Part shown: positions 42,373 to 50,319 of the stretch, one piece after another
Numbering within the stretch: position 1 is the stretch's first letter
Layout: every line of letters starts with the position of its first letter
NCBI RefSeq assembly: GCF_042649685.1
Contig: NZ_JBHRZT010000026.1
Span: 32,947-96,946 of the forward strand
Direction of reading: 5' to 3'
Source of the DNA: Bacillus_BA songklensis
GTDB lineage: Bacteria; Bacillota; Bacilli; Bacillales; Bacillaceae_H
Length of the DNA: 64,000 nucleotides
Translations under genes and position numbers: made by a program
Notes under the pieces: model-generated
Database searches by the model: none
Told to the model about the DNA's origin: nothing
The model's input: only the letters and a program-made list of their open reading frames with translations

Positions 42373-42430
42373 TTGCAAATCATGTGAAATACGAATATTA
42401 TAGTAAAGGCTTTTTTAAATGTTCGTTATT
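42373..42430 (+). promoter_or_regulatory. Promoter and PurR box pair of the purine permease
   Basis: TTGCAA, 17 bp, TATTAT (42373-42401). AAATACGAATATT (42387-42399) and, on the other strand, AATAACGAACATT (42418-42430) fit the AWWWCCGAACWWT PurBox half sites with two and one mismatch, arranged as an inverted pair. No purine riboswitch is present. Confidence 0.6.
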
Positions 42431-42441
42431 CGGAGGTTATT

Positions 42442-43743
42442 ATGTTTAAACTTAAAGAAAACAATACGAATATAAAAACGGAATTTGTAGCCGGGATTAC
42501 AACGTTTTTAACGATGGTATACATTGTGATTGTGAACCCTGTCATCTTATCGGATGCAGGTGTTCCATTCGAGCAAGTCTTTACCGCAACTATCATCGCA
42601 TCGATTGTCGGTACATTATGGATGGCGCTTGGAGCGAACTACCCGATTGCCATTGCCCCGGGAATGGGATTAAATGCTTACTTTGCTTATTCTGTAGTCG
42701 GTTCTCACGGCGGCATTGACTACCAAACGGCGTTCGCCGCTGTATTCGTAGCCGGTATTATTTTTGTTATTTTGTCATTAACGCCTTTTCGTGAAAAATT
42801 AATTGAAGCCATCCCAGAAAACTTAAAACACGGGATTACAGCCGGAATTGGTTTATTTATCGCCTTTATCGGTCTGCGTTTAACAAAGATCATCGTCCCC
42901 CATCCGACCAACCTGGTCGCACTGGGCGATCTTCATTCCCGTCCTGTAGTCTTAGCCTTGATCGGTTTGGCTGTCACGCTTGTATTAATGGCCTTAAACG
43001 TGAACGGAGCGTTGTTTTTCGGAATGATCATCACAGGAATCTTCGCCTACTTTATGGGCCTCCTTTCATTTAAAGAAGGATTTGTGGCGACGCCTCACCT
43101 TCCGGAAGGATTAATGATCGCCAACCCGCTTACGGCATTTGGCGATGTGTTTCAGCACAGCTTATATGCTGTCGTCTTTTCATTCTTGCTTGTCACGATT
43201 TTCGATACAACAGGGACAATGATCGGTGTGGCCCAACAAGCCGGATTGATGAAAGGCAAATCCATGCCTCGTGCCCGCCAGGCATTGCTGGCAGATTCAT
43301 TCGGCACGTCGATTGGAGCCATGTTCGGGACAAGCCCGACAACAGCTTATATTGAATCATCTGCCGGTGTAGCAGCAGGCGGGCGCACGGGATTAACAGG
43401 ATTAACGGTTGCCATTCTCTTCGCTGCCGCTGCCTTTTTCGGCCCGCTGGTCGGTGCGGTATCCGGGATTTCAGCCATTACAGCTCCAGCACTGATTATC
43501 GTCGGGAGCTTAATGATGGGAGCCATCGCTCAAATCAACTGGTCGGAGCTCGATGAAGCATTCCCTGCCTTCCTTGTAGTATTAAGCATGCCGCTTACAT
43601 CAAGCATCGCAACAGGAATCGCATTGGGCTTCATTTCTTATCCATTATTGAAAATCATTAAAGGAAAAGCAAAAGAAGTGCATCCGCTTGTCTATATATT
43701 TGCTGTCTTGTTCTTCTACCAATTGACGTTTTTACCTCATTAA
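42442..43743 (+). CDS. pbuO: Hypoxanthine/guanine permease (AzgA/PbuG subfamily)
   Basis: A 433-residue purine transporter of the NCS2-related AzgA family with about 13 membrane segments. Family blocks are T-F-L-T-M-V-Y-I-V-I-V-N-P near 21-33, P-G-M-G-L-N-A-Y-F-A near 73-82, F-D-T-T-G-T near 253 and the G-T-S-P-T-T-A-Y-I-E-S-S motif near 297. The start is ATG 42442, with CGGAGG upstream. PurR-type boxes over the promoter point to repression by excess purines. PbuG and PbuO cannot be told apart by eye; the choice of pbuO rests only on the PurR box without a guanine riboswitch. Confidence 0.85.
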   Translation: MFKLKENNTNIKTEFVAGITTFLTMVYIVIVNPVILSDAGVPFEQVFTATIIASIVGTLWMALGANYPIAIAPGMGLNAYFAYSVVGSHGGIDYQTAFAAVFVAGIIFVILSLTPFREKLIEAIPENLKHGITAGIGLFIAFIGLRLTKIIVPHPTNLVALGDLHSRPVVLALIGLAVTLVLMALNVNGALFFGMIITGIFAYFMGLLSFKEGFVATPHLPEGLMIANPLTAFGDVFQHSLYAVVFSFLLVTIFDTTGTMIGVAQQAGLMKGKSMPRARQALLADSFGTSIGAMFGTSPTTAYIESSAGVAAGGRTGLTGLTVAILFAAAAFFGPLVGAVSGISAITAPALIIVGSLMMGAIAQINWSELDEAFPAFLVVLSMPLTSSIATGIALGFISYPLLKIIKGKAKEVHPLVYIFAVLFFYQLTFLPH

Positions 43744-43778
43744 AAAATCTCCGTTTCCTCTTGGGAACGGAGATTTTC
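43743..43778 (+). terminator. Intrinsic terminator of the purine permease gene
   Basis: The arms AAAATCTCCGTT and AACGGAGATTTT. Confidence 0.8.
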
Positions 43779-43864
43779 AGTATGGAACGGTGAAAAGCTC
43801 ATAAAAGGTTGACCTTTCACATTGAAAGGAAACATCCAGCAATCCTTTCATTTCCCTGCCTGTT

Positions 43865-45325
43865 TCATGACGTTTCATTCTCTTTTTTCATGTTCAAAAA
43901 CTCCTCTACCTTCCGTTTGCACTCTTTTCGATCATATCCCCAATATAGATCTCCCGCCAATCGCACAGGATCTCCGAAGAAGAAGCGCTCATACAAGGTT
44001 TGCCTCGTTCCGAACGCGCTCATGCACATGTCCCACGCAAGACGGAACAGCTTCACGCGCTCTTTTCCTCCCTTTGCGGCACCCTGGAGATAATGCTCCA
44101 CATCCTCCTGAATGGCGGATGAAAAATCGGCCTCTGTCGGAATCGACACAAGTCCGCTCGCCCCAAGAAGCTGCAAAATTTCCATCAGTCTCGGGTAAAG
44201 CCTTGGATACGTATTGATTGCGACATACAGAGGTTGAACGTTCGGCGCCATCGTTCCCCATCGGTCTTGTTTCGCCTCCCATTCAGATGCCAGCAACAAG
44301 GCTCTTATTGATTCTAATCCAATGATGATCTCACTCATTTTTTCCTGTACGTGCTGATAGCGGCTAATTTCAATCATATCAACCATCAGCTGAGCAACAC
44401 CTAACACAAACTCCGTTTTCACCACCTGACGAGAGACTACTTGATGAAGCACAAGCGGCGTATAACTGCTGTTTAAAAAAATCTGATTGGCCGCTTCAAG
44501 GTTATGGTAAAAGAAAACGCGATCCCATGGGACGGTTACCCGATTAAACACCACGATCGCATCCATCTCTTCAAATCTTGAACCAAGAGGGTGATTGAAG
44601 GTAGATGAATCATACGAAAAGGATTCGCGGCAAATGAATGTCAACCCTTCGGCATTGCTCGGAACCGAAAACGCAAATGCATAAGTGTCATCAAACATTT
44701 TCCCGCCTGTCGAATACACGATCATTTCATCCGTAATGCCGCCTTGGGTGGCCAGCAAGCGAGCCCCCTGGATGACGATCCCGTCGTCTGTTTCATCGAC
44801 GATCCGTGCCGCAACAATGTTGTCTTCTTTTTCTGCATAACATCCGGAACGATTCACCTGCGGATTCACATACGTATGGGTAAACGATAGATCTTCCTCC
44901 CTCGCCTTTTCATAAAAAAGGCGTAAATTGTCTGCAAACGCCCGCTCCTTTCCTCTTAACACATCCGCAGCGGAGGCAAAGCCCATCAGCGCCGTGTTCA
45001 TATAATCAGGGGACCGCCCCATCATCCCTGCTGTTGCGTTCGCCCAATGCCAGGTCGCCAATCGCCGCTTTTCCAAATCCTCTTTCGTTAGCGGCTGCAT
45101 AAAAGACGTTCCCACACGTTCTCCAGTTTTAGGAGAAGCATATGTCATCAAATCCTTTAAGGCCGGGTTGACTTGCATGTCATATAAAGCTGCCTGACTT
45201 TTCATCACACCTGAAAAAGCGGGGTGTGATGAAATATTTCCTTCTACTTTTTTGCCATGAATCCATACGTTCGGCTGCATGGCATTAATTCGGTCTATAT
45301 ATTGCTTGCCTGAGATAGCCGGCAT
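43865..45325 (-). CDS. 4-hydroxyphenylacetate 3-monooxygenase-type oxygenase (HpaB family)
   Basis: A 486-residue oxygenase of the FADH2-dependent HpaB/two-component phenol hydroxylase family. It needs a separate flavin reductase, which is not in the window. Typical blocks include F-T-H-T-Y-V-N-P-Q-V-N-R near 149-160, the flavin-contact A-R-L-L-A-T-Q-G-G near 190, and N-H-P-L-G-S-R-F-E-E-M-D-A near 240-253. The substrate is probably a phenolic acid, but the exact one is open. ATG 45325 has GAGGGAGTG upstream. There are no aromatic-pathway neighbours; the gene stands alone between a purine permease and small genes. Confidence 0.85.
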   Translation of the reverse strand: MPAISGKQYIDRINAMQPNVWIHGKKVEGNISSHPAFSGVMKSQAALYDMQVNPALKDLMTYASPKTGERVGTSFMQPLTKEDLEKRRLATWHWANATAGMMGRSPDYMNTALMGFASAADVLRGKERAFADNLRLFYEKAREEDLSFTHTYVNPQVNRSGCYAEKEDNIVAARIVDETDDGIVIQGARLLATQGGITDEMIVYSTGGKMFDDTYAFAFSVPSNAEGLTFICRESFSYDSSTFNHPLGSRFEEMDAIVVFNRVTVPWDRVFFYHNLEAANQIFLNSSYTPLVLHQVVSRQVVKTEFVLGVAQLMVDMIEISRYQHVQEKMSEIIIGLESIRALLLASEWEAKQDRWGTMAPNVQPLYVAINTYPRLYPRLMEILQLLGASGLVSIPTEADFSSAIQEDVEHYLQGAAKGGKERVKLFRLAWDMCMSAFGTRQTLYERFFFGDPVRLAGDLYWGYDRKECKRKVEEFLNMKKENETS

Positions 45326-45458
45326 TCGTATTCACTCCCTCATTCGCTGACTGTATGTATTTATAGCTTATTCACCTGAGATGTGCCTGGCTTATTTGGA
45401 CAAGTCAATTGAGAATATGGCCTAAAGAAAAGCGGAGCTTATACGTTCCTCTCCAATA

Positions 45459-45505
45459 AAAAAACCGTCTTTCACTCAGCCCGCGGCCAAATGAAAAACG
45501 GTTTC
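45459..45505 (-). terminator. Terminator of the 30-aa ORF
   Basis: On the minus strand, AAACCGTTTTTCA and TGAAAGACGGTTT pair across a GC-rich loop and are followed by TTTTATT. Confidence 0.7.
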
Positions 45506-45522
45506 CCATTCCGTTCCTTCTA

Positions 45523-45615
45523 TTATCTTTGTTGTTCTTCTTCCAAAAAGTCAATCACTTGATCGATTAGCTCTTTGCTGTTTAATTCATTTCCGTGATC
45601 GATGGACACTTCCAT
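45523..45615 (-). CDS. Microprotein (30 aa)
   Basis: ATG 45615 to TAA 45523, with a very good ribosome binding site (AAAGGAG, 7 nt spacing) and a dedicated terminator directly downstream. The product is acidic (Glu/Asp/Gln-rich) with an amphipathic helix in its second half (E-L-I-D-Q-V-I-D-F-L-E-E-E). I recognise no family. Its signals are as good as those of any larger gene here. The upstream spacer 45616-45756 shows no other gene. Confidence 0.6.
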   Translation of the reverse strand: MEVSIDHGNELNSKELIDQVIDFLEEEQQR

Positions 45616-45756
45616 GAAAACGCTCCTTTCATCTCTTCTTGTTGTATAAGATAACACATTTTTTCCGATTTAGAACTTAAATTTTTTGTAAATTTTTTGA
45701 CAAATTATTCACATTGCGCAAAAATCCTCTCCCCATCATAAGGGAGAGGATTTTCA

Positions 45757-46125
45757 TTATAATTTAAACTGATGGATGATGTCAGTTAATTGCTCGCTCA
45801 ATTGAAGAAGCTCCTCTGCAGAATGGGAAAGCGTACTGACTGCCCGTACTTGTTCTTCCGCTGAAGCGGTAATTTCTTCAGCCCCTGCCGCAGATTGCTG
45901 GGCAATGGCTGCAATGCTTTCGATGGCCTCTGCTACCTCTTGTTTTAAATGATCCATTTCCTTCATGCTGCCGGTTACATCACGAATGGAGGAAACCATT
46001 TTGGAGATGTTTGTTTCAATCTGCTGGAATGCCGTTTCTGTATCAGCTACGGCTTCTCCTTGTTTCGCAGAAATCGCCGTTGTTCGTTTCATTTCCTCTG
46101 CTGCTTTATTCGTTTCCCTTGTCCG
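45757..46125 (-). pseudogene. Methyl-accepting chemotaxis protein, C-terminal fragment
   Basis: The ~120 residues correspond to the last part of a chemoreceptor signalling domain: A-A-I-A-Q-Q-S-A-A-G-A-E-E-I-T-A-S-A-E-E-Q followed by the usual L-S-H-S-A-E-E-L-L-Q-L-S end and a short tail ending in Phe-Lys-Leu. It parallels the end of the intact receptor at 47.5-49.2 kb. Sensor, membrane, HAMP and hairpin-tip parts are gone. The frame runs upstream into a GC-rich inverted repeat (46138-46186) that looks like an IS200/IS605-type end, so the gene was cut there. Any protein made would start inside that foreign sequence. Confidence 0.75.
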
Positions 46126-46130
46126 AAAGC

Positions 46131-46190
46131 GATTCATCCCCCACCTACTCATTGGGCTACGCCCTTCTCATTCCTTCAGGTGGGGGTCTT
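46131..46190 (-). mobile_element. IS200/IS605-like right-end hairpin (remnant)
   Basis: An inverted repeat CCCCCACCT / AGGTGGGGG (46138-46186) with the inner GGGC-TAC-GCCC hairpin. Read on the minus strand, the order AGGTGGGGG-ATGAATC after GGGCGTAGCCC resembles the right end (also the omega-RNA 3' part) of IS605/IS1341-type elements of bacilli. No tnpA or tnpB remains. It separates the receptor fragment from comK. Confidence 0.5.
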
Positions 46191-46199
46191 CTCGCCTAT

Positions 46200-46697
46200 T
46201 TATGATAAAAATAGGGCCTGATCATCCCGCGGCGGAATCGGAAATTGAAAGATCGTCATACAAGCGGCCGTTTTTTGTCGCTGACTTTTCAAAAATTCGG
46301 GTGTAGCATGAACGATAAGCTGGGCATTGTTGCGAAAGGTCACGATGGATTGATTCGTCTTCGTTGGATGGGGCACAATCTGAAGGATATGATGCAAAAA
46401 CAGCCAAGTACAATGAAAGTGATTCGTAGATGTGGTAGGAAAAGCAAAAATGTTATGTAAGGGAGAAATCGGAATAGGCGTTCGTTTCTCATAATGAAAC
46501 AAATAGACAATGGATTTCCGCCTCCCCTCATAAGTAGAGCCGCTCCTTATGCATGCTTCCTCGATGAGTTCAAGCGGTTGCATCGATGTATAATATCCTC
46601 CGAAGAAATCAAAAATCTTTGTCTGATAAGAAGGATGGGCATATGCTGTAATGGCCATTGTCGTCGCTGAAATACGATACTTTTCGTTTAATTTCAT
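46200..46697 (-). CDS. comK: Competence transcription factor ComK
   Basis: A 165-residue protein of the ComK family. The N-terminal Y-R-I-S-A-T-T-M-A segment is followed by A-C-I-R-S-G-S-T-Y-E-G-R-R near 48-60 and P-L-H-N-I-F-A-F-P-T-T-S-T near 79-91, corresponding to the core of Bacillus subtilis ComK. ComK binds AAAA-N5-TTTT boxes and switches on DNA uptake genes. ATG 46697 has GAGGAAAAAC upstream. The protein ends about 25-30 residues earlier than the Bacillus subtilis one. Its stop lies only 10-15 bp from the IS-like hairpin, so the C-terminus may have been shortened by the rearrangement there, or the short form may be native. Confidence 0.88.
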   Translation of the reverse strand: MKLNEKYRISATTMAITAYAHPSYQTKIFDFFGGYYTSMQPLELIEEACIRSGSTYEGRRKSIVYLFHYEKRTPIPISPLHNIFAFPTTSTNHFHCTWLFLHHILQIVPHPTKTNQSIVTFRNNAQLIVHATPEFLKSQRQKTAACMTIFQFPIPPRDDQALFLS

Positions 46698-46836
46698 CGT
46701 TTTTCCTCCTCAAATGTTTTAGTAAAAATACATTTACATTATATAGGTATTTAGTCCTTTTTTTATAAAGCAGGTGTAAAGTATTTGTTAAAATTTGTAA
46801 AAATAAGAGGTGTGATGTAAATCCATGGAATAAGAA

Positions 46837-46873
46837 AGGTTCCCGCATGAACTCACGCAGGAACCATCTTTTT
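46837..46873 (-). terminator. Terminator of the SAM-riboswitch-controlled ORF
   Basis: The arms GGTTCC-TGCGTG and CATGCGGGAACC on the minus strand, then TTTCTTATT. On the plus strand it has a T7 run as well. Confidence 0.65.
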
Positions 46874-47179
46874 TTACACATATACGTTTTCACTGAGACG
46901 AAGTCCTACTTTCTTCAACTGAACGAGAAGCTGTTCATCAAGAGCATAAGGATGTTTTTTCTGCAGCTCCCCTGCCTTTTTTACATCCAATGCTACCGCA
47001 TGGACATGCTGGGTGTGATACACGACGATTTCATAAAAGTTTTCAAGTTTTTGAACTTTCACCCGACATCGCTCGTCTTCTGACTGTAAACGCCTCTCTA
47101 AACTTTCTGCCACATGGCGCACCAACTCATCCGTTAAATCCTTCTTACAAAGATATCCTCTCACTAATCCACTTAAACT
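46874..47179 (-). CDS. Hypothetical protein under SAM-I riboswitch control (101 aa)
   Basis: A 101-residue soluble protein starting Met-Ser-Leu-Ser-Gly-Leu at ATG 47179 (GAGGATGGGG about 8 nt upstream; ATG 47191 is too close to the binding site). It looks like a small alpha/beta protein: a helix near 14-35, strands around V-K-V-Q-K-L-E and Y-E-I-V-V-Y-H-T, then a C-terminal helix. It has one cysteine in the N-terminal Y-L-C-K-K-D and one in the R-C-R-V segment. I do not recognise the family. The gene sits directly behind a SAM-I riboswitch and its terminator, so its expression should rise when SAM or methionine is low. A role in sulfur or methyl metabolism is inferred from this alone. Confidence 0.75.
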   Translation of the reverse strand, partial: SLSGLVRGYLCKKDLTDELVRHVAESLERRLQSEDERCRVKVQKLENFYEIVVYHTQHVHAVALDVKKAGELQKKHPYALDEQLLVQLKKVGLRLSENVYV

Positions 47180-47233
47180 CATGGTCCCCATCCTCTCTTT
47201 TATTTCATTCGCTTAGGAGAACCAGACCCAAAC

Positions 47234-47268
47234 AAAAAACTCTTTCCGCTTTAGATGCGAAAAGAGTT
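47234..47268 (-). terminator. Riboswitch expression-platform terminator
   Basis: The minus strand arms AACTCTTTTCGC and GCGGAAAGAGTT are followed by TTTTTTG, directly after the SAM-I aptamer and about 55 nt before the start codon at 47179. Confidence 0.85.
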
Positions 47269-47278
47269 CCGTTTTCCG

Positions 47279-47380
47279 TCTTATCATCCAAAGCACGCGC
47301 TTTGCTGGTCGGAGCACCTTGCGCAATGCAGGTTGCTGTGACGTCATCGAGCCAGATCTCTCAGTCACTCTGGATAACTA
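47279..47380 (-). promoter_or_regulatory. SAM-I riboswitch (S-box) aptamer
   Basis: Read on the minus strand it shows the S-box in order: P1 GTTATCC ... GGATGATAAG; P2 GTGAC ... GTCAC with GATCTGGCTCGATGA between; the conserved AGCAACC; P3 ACCT/AGGT; AAGGTGCT; CCAGCAAAG; P4 AGCAAAG/GCTTTGG. The match to the consensus of known S-box leaders (GGCNCGATGA, CAGCAACC, AAGGTGCTAA-NCCAGCAA) is nearly complete. It regulates the 101-aa gene downstream through the terminator at 47234-47268. Confidence 0.93.
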
Positions 47381-47394
47381 TTCAGTTAACAACT

Positions 47395-47423
47395 AATTTA
47401 CCAAATATCCAAATACTTGTAAA
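47395..47423 (-). promoter_or_regulatory. SigmaA-type promoter of the riboswitch transcript
   Basis: On the minus strand: TTTACA, 17 bp, TAAATT, placing the start site about 7 nt before the aptamer. It lies between the stop of the chemoreceptor gene and the aptamer. Confidence 0.6.
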
Positions 47424-47450
47424 GGGAAAAGAAGACCTATCAGCTTCTTC

Positions 47451-49211
47451 TTAAACCTTGAATTTCACCAACAAATCCTGCAAATCTTGGGCCAATTGAC
47501 TCAATGAATAAGCGGCGCTTGAGATTTCCTCCATCGCAGCCAGTTCTTCTTCGGAAGCTGAGGCCACACTTTCAGCGCTGGCTGCCGATACTTGAGCCGT
47601 TTCCTCCAGAATGTGGGTAGCTTTCGTGATTTCAGCCGAATGCTGCCGGATGTTCGATGTTGCTCCCGCGATTTCCTTGATTTCCTGCTGGATGCGGAAA
47701 ATGTCCTCTAATATTTTCGAGAAGTTTTGCCCTGCTTCGGTGACCACATCCATGCCGACCGCCACGCTTTCATTGCTTTCCTGCATGACCATATAGGCGG
47801 ATTTCGTATCGACTTGAATCTCCTTGATTAAGGCTCCGATTTGATCGGCCGAGCGCTTCGATTCTTCTGCAAGCTTACGTACTTCGTCCGCTACAACCGC
47901 AAATCCCCGGCCGTGCTCGCCTGCACGCGCCGCTTCAATGGCAGCATTCAAGGCAAGCAAATTCGTCTGATCGGAAATGCCGGTAATCACTTCAATAATT
48001 TTTCCGATTTCAGTGGAGCGGCTTTCCAATGTTTTCACCACGTTCGTTGATTGAGTCACCGTATCCGTGATGCGCTGCATTTGTTCTTTTACTTTGTTCA
48101 GCGACTCATTCCCGATTTCCGCCTCTTTGGACGTATCCTCAGCAGAACGCTCCACTTCTTTTGAACGGACGGTCATCTCTTGGATAAGGTGATCCATTTC
48201 TTGAATGGAGCGGTTCGTTTGCTCGACATTCACGAGCTGGCCTTCCGCCCCCGCTGCCACTTCCTGGATGGACACTGTCACTTCATTTACCGCCGACTTC
48301 GTTTCATCGGCACTGGCTGTCAATTCCTCGGACGACGCAGCAACAGCTTGTCCTGTTTCGCTCACTTTTGTGATCAGTTCCTTCATATTATCAATCATAT
48401 GCTGATATCTGTTTGTCAGCATCCCGATCTCATCTTTCGCTTTTAAAACCGGTACGTCCACTTGTAAGTTTCCATTTGCGATTTCATCGGTCGCATTGCT
48501 GATTTTTTCAATCGAAACGATGTATCTGCGCGTAAAAATGTACATCACCACACTTGCGATGACGACAGCGGCAAGTGTAAAGATGAATGTCATTAGCTTT
48601 AATTTACTTAACTGCTCATAAAACTCATCCTCATATGCCCCGATTCCAATCATCCAATCCCACGGTTCAAAATAAACGGAATAGGCGATTTTATTGCGCG
48701 CTTTTGCTTCCCCTTCATTTTTCCAGGAATATGTATAGAAACGTTTGCTCTCATCTTTTTGTTTGGCTGCTTTCATTAAATTAGGGACGACCGATTCCCC
48801 GTTATGATCTTTCAAATCGGCCATATTCTTGCCTTCAAAGCCTACCGGGTGAACTTGTGCGACATACTTGCTGTCATACACAAAAATATAGCCGTTGTCT
48901 TTATATAAAAAACCGGATTGCTTAAAGTCCCGCTTATTATCATTGATTTTCGGCCCGGCCAGCAGTTCGGCCGCTTGCTGCTGCGCTTCTTCCTTACTGA
49001 TGATCTGGAATTTTTCTTGCTGGTGAAGCCGCTCGACAACCGTTAACGCTCCTTCGACCGTATTTCTTAAATCTAGTTTTCCCGCCTCGACAAGCTGCTG
49101 CTTCGCCACAAAATAGCTGGCGATGCCAAGGGTTGAAGTAGCCGCTACAATGACGGCGACAATAAGGGCTAACATCTTAAATCTCAGACTGTGAACAAAT
49201 TTGGTTTTCAT
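47451..49211 (-). CDS. Methyl-accepting chemotaxis protein with Cache sensor
   Basis: A 586-residue chemoreceptor with a first transmembrane helix (about 13-35), an extracellular single Cache domain (about 40-205; Y-I-F-V-Y-D near 107 and W-D-W-M-I-G-I-G-A-Y near 184), a second helix (about 208-230), and HAMP (about 232-285). The signalling domain has the hairpin tip around I-S-D-Q-T-N-L-L-A-L-N-A-A-I-E near 420. Glutamate/glutamine-rich heptads form the methylation helices. Its C-terminus ends Lys-Phe-Lys-Val, with no CheR-binding pentapeptide. Cache domains of this type often bind small organic acids; the ligand is unknown. A damaged relative lies 1.3 kb downstream at 45.8-46.1 kb. Confidence 0.94.
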   Translation of the reverse strand: MKTKFVHSLRFKMLALIVAVIVAATSTLGIASYFVAKQQLVEAGKLDLRNTVEGALTVVERLHQQEKFQIISKEEAQQQAAELLAGPKINDNKRDFKQSGFLYKDNGYIFVYDSKYVAQVHPVGFEGKNMADLKDHNGESVVPNLMKAAKQKDESKRFYTYSWKNEGEAKARNKIAYSVYFEPWDWMIGIGAYEDEFYEQLSKLKLMTFIFTLAAVVIASVVMYIFTRRYIVSIEKISNATDEIANGNLQVDVPVLKAKDEIGMLTNRYQHMIDNMKELITKVSETGQAVAASSEELTASADETKSAVNEVTVSIQEVAAGAEGQLVNVEQTNRSIQEMDHLIQEMTVRSKEVERSAEDTSKEAEIGNESLNKVKEQMQRITDTVTQSTNVVKTLESRSTEIGKIIEVITGISDQTNLLALNAAIEAARAGEHGRGFAVVADEVRKLAEESKRSADQIGALIKEIQVDTKSAYMVMQESNESVAVGMDVVTEAGQNFSKILEDIFRIQQEIKEIAGATSNIRQHSAEITKATHILEETAQVSAASAESVASASEEELAAMEEISSAAYSLSQLAQDLQDLLVKFKV

Positions 49212-49361
49212 GATGTCCCTCCAAGTTAAAGCATCAATTTTTAATTATGTGAATGTCAAGACTATTTTACTACCATTTTTCATCAACGGAAAAGTTTCTT
49301 CCTATTTTTATATCGGCAGGAAGCGGGACTTTTGATAGACTGATTAAAAAAAATGCATCAT

Positions 49362-49432
49362 TTCAATGCATATCTACATTCACATAGATCATTGGACATG
49401 GATAAAACAGCATCCATGCCCCCGAGTTAGGC
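49362..49432 (-). repeat. Family A dispersed repeat, degenerate fragment
   Basis: On the minus strand it retains GGGCATGGATGCTGTTTTA, TCCATGTCCAATGATC and TATGTGAATGTA, corresponding to the second hairpin and right end. The stem is partly decayed. The rest of the 49212-49512 gap is AT-rich, with no gene. Confidence 0.6.
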
Positions 49433-49512
49433 GGATTTACAATTTTTTCATTTGATATTATGTCACATTCCCTATAAAATGAAGTTTTGTAGAAGGGAGT
49501 TCGAAAAGACAC

Positions 49513-50250
49513 ATGTTTAGTTATCAAGCTGGAAATATAACGATTGACTATACGGTGGAAGCTGTTCCGAATATACAAGAAATCACGGTAAACGTTTGTC
49601 CGAACGGTGGAGTGAAACTTGTTGTTCCCCGAGGCTTAAACCAAAGTAATCTTCATTTTATTATCGCGAAAAAAGCAAAATGGATTTTAGAACAATTAGG
49701 GGAAACACCGACAGAGGCAAAGGAAGAAACCGCTGAACGACAAAACGAAGAGATTCATAACGTGACACAAGCCGCTTTCGTTCCTTCTTTCCAGGACGGG
49801 GATAAAATTCCTTACTTAGGTCGTCAATATCGCTTAAACATCGTGAAAGAAGATAAAACGGAGGCTGAATTAACATTCCGCGCCAAATTCCTTGCAACAG
49901 TGCCGGCATCTTGGAATGAGCAGCAAACAAACGAAGGGCTGCAAGCTCTTTTAACGGATTGGTACATAACTCGAGCGGAAGATAAGTTTCAAGAGTGTTT
50001 AAAATCACTTGCGAAACAAATGGACGGAGTACCGGGCCAAATCGAATGGGAAGATTTACAAAATGAAGCGAGCCGCGTGAAAGCTGATGGAACGATTGTC
50101 TTAAACTGGCGCTTACTGACGGCTCCAATGAGCACAATCGAACTTGTACTGGCGCGTGAAATCGCCAAGCAAACAGGGGCAGCAGAACTGTTTGAAGACG
50201 CGGCGGAACGCCAGCAATGGTTAGAAGATAACACACTAGTCGTATTTTAA
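49513..50250 (+). CDS. YgjP/WLM-like metallopeptidase-fold protein lacking HExxH
   Basis: A 245-residue protein. The middle and C-terminal parts align by eye with the YgjP (DUF45) family: I-P-Y-L-G-R-Q-Y-R-L near 98-107, then K-A-D-G-T-I-V-L-N-W-R-L-L near 193-205. In normal members this is followed by an H-E-L-x-H zinc motif. Here the corresponding segment reads L-A-R-E-I-A-K-Q, so both zinc histidines are replaced (Arg and Lys), and no downstream replacement is seen. It is probably a non-catalytic member. The start is ATG 49513; the AGAAGGGAG upstream is about 13 nt away. It is monocistronic with a strong terminator. Confidence 0.7.
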   Translation: MFSYQAGNITIDYTVEAVPNIQEITVNVCPNGGVKLVVPRGLNQSNLHFIIAKKAKWILEQLGETPTEAKEETAERQNEEIHNVTQAAFVPSFQDGDKIPYLGRQYRLNIVKEDKTEAELTFRAKFLATVPASWNEQQTNEGLQALLTDWYITRAEDKFQECLKSLAKQMDGVPGQIEWEDLQNEASRVKADGTIVLNWRLLTAPMSTIELVLAREIAKQTGAAELFEDAAERQQWLEDNTLVVF

Positions 50251-50283
50251 TGGAGGAGCTGGATTCCGTCCATTAAAATACAC

Positions 50284-50319
50284 AAAGGACCTTTCCAGAA
50301 TGAATGGAAAGGTCCTTTC
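50284..50319 (+). terminator. Intrinsic terminator of the YgjP-like gene
   Basis: The perfect stem AAAGGACCTTTCCA / TGGAAAGGTCCTTT. Confidence 0.75.

Noticed and set aside
42190..42441. Purine (guanine) riboswitch before the purine permease gene
   Set aside because: No P1-P3 layout or conserved core was found, and the predicted leader is only about 35 nt long.
43989..44282. 97-codon minus-strand ORF inside the HpaB gene
   Set aside because: It is in an alternative frame of a well-supported enzyme gene with no start signals.
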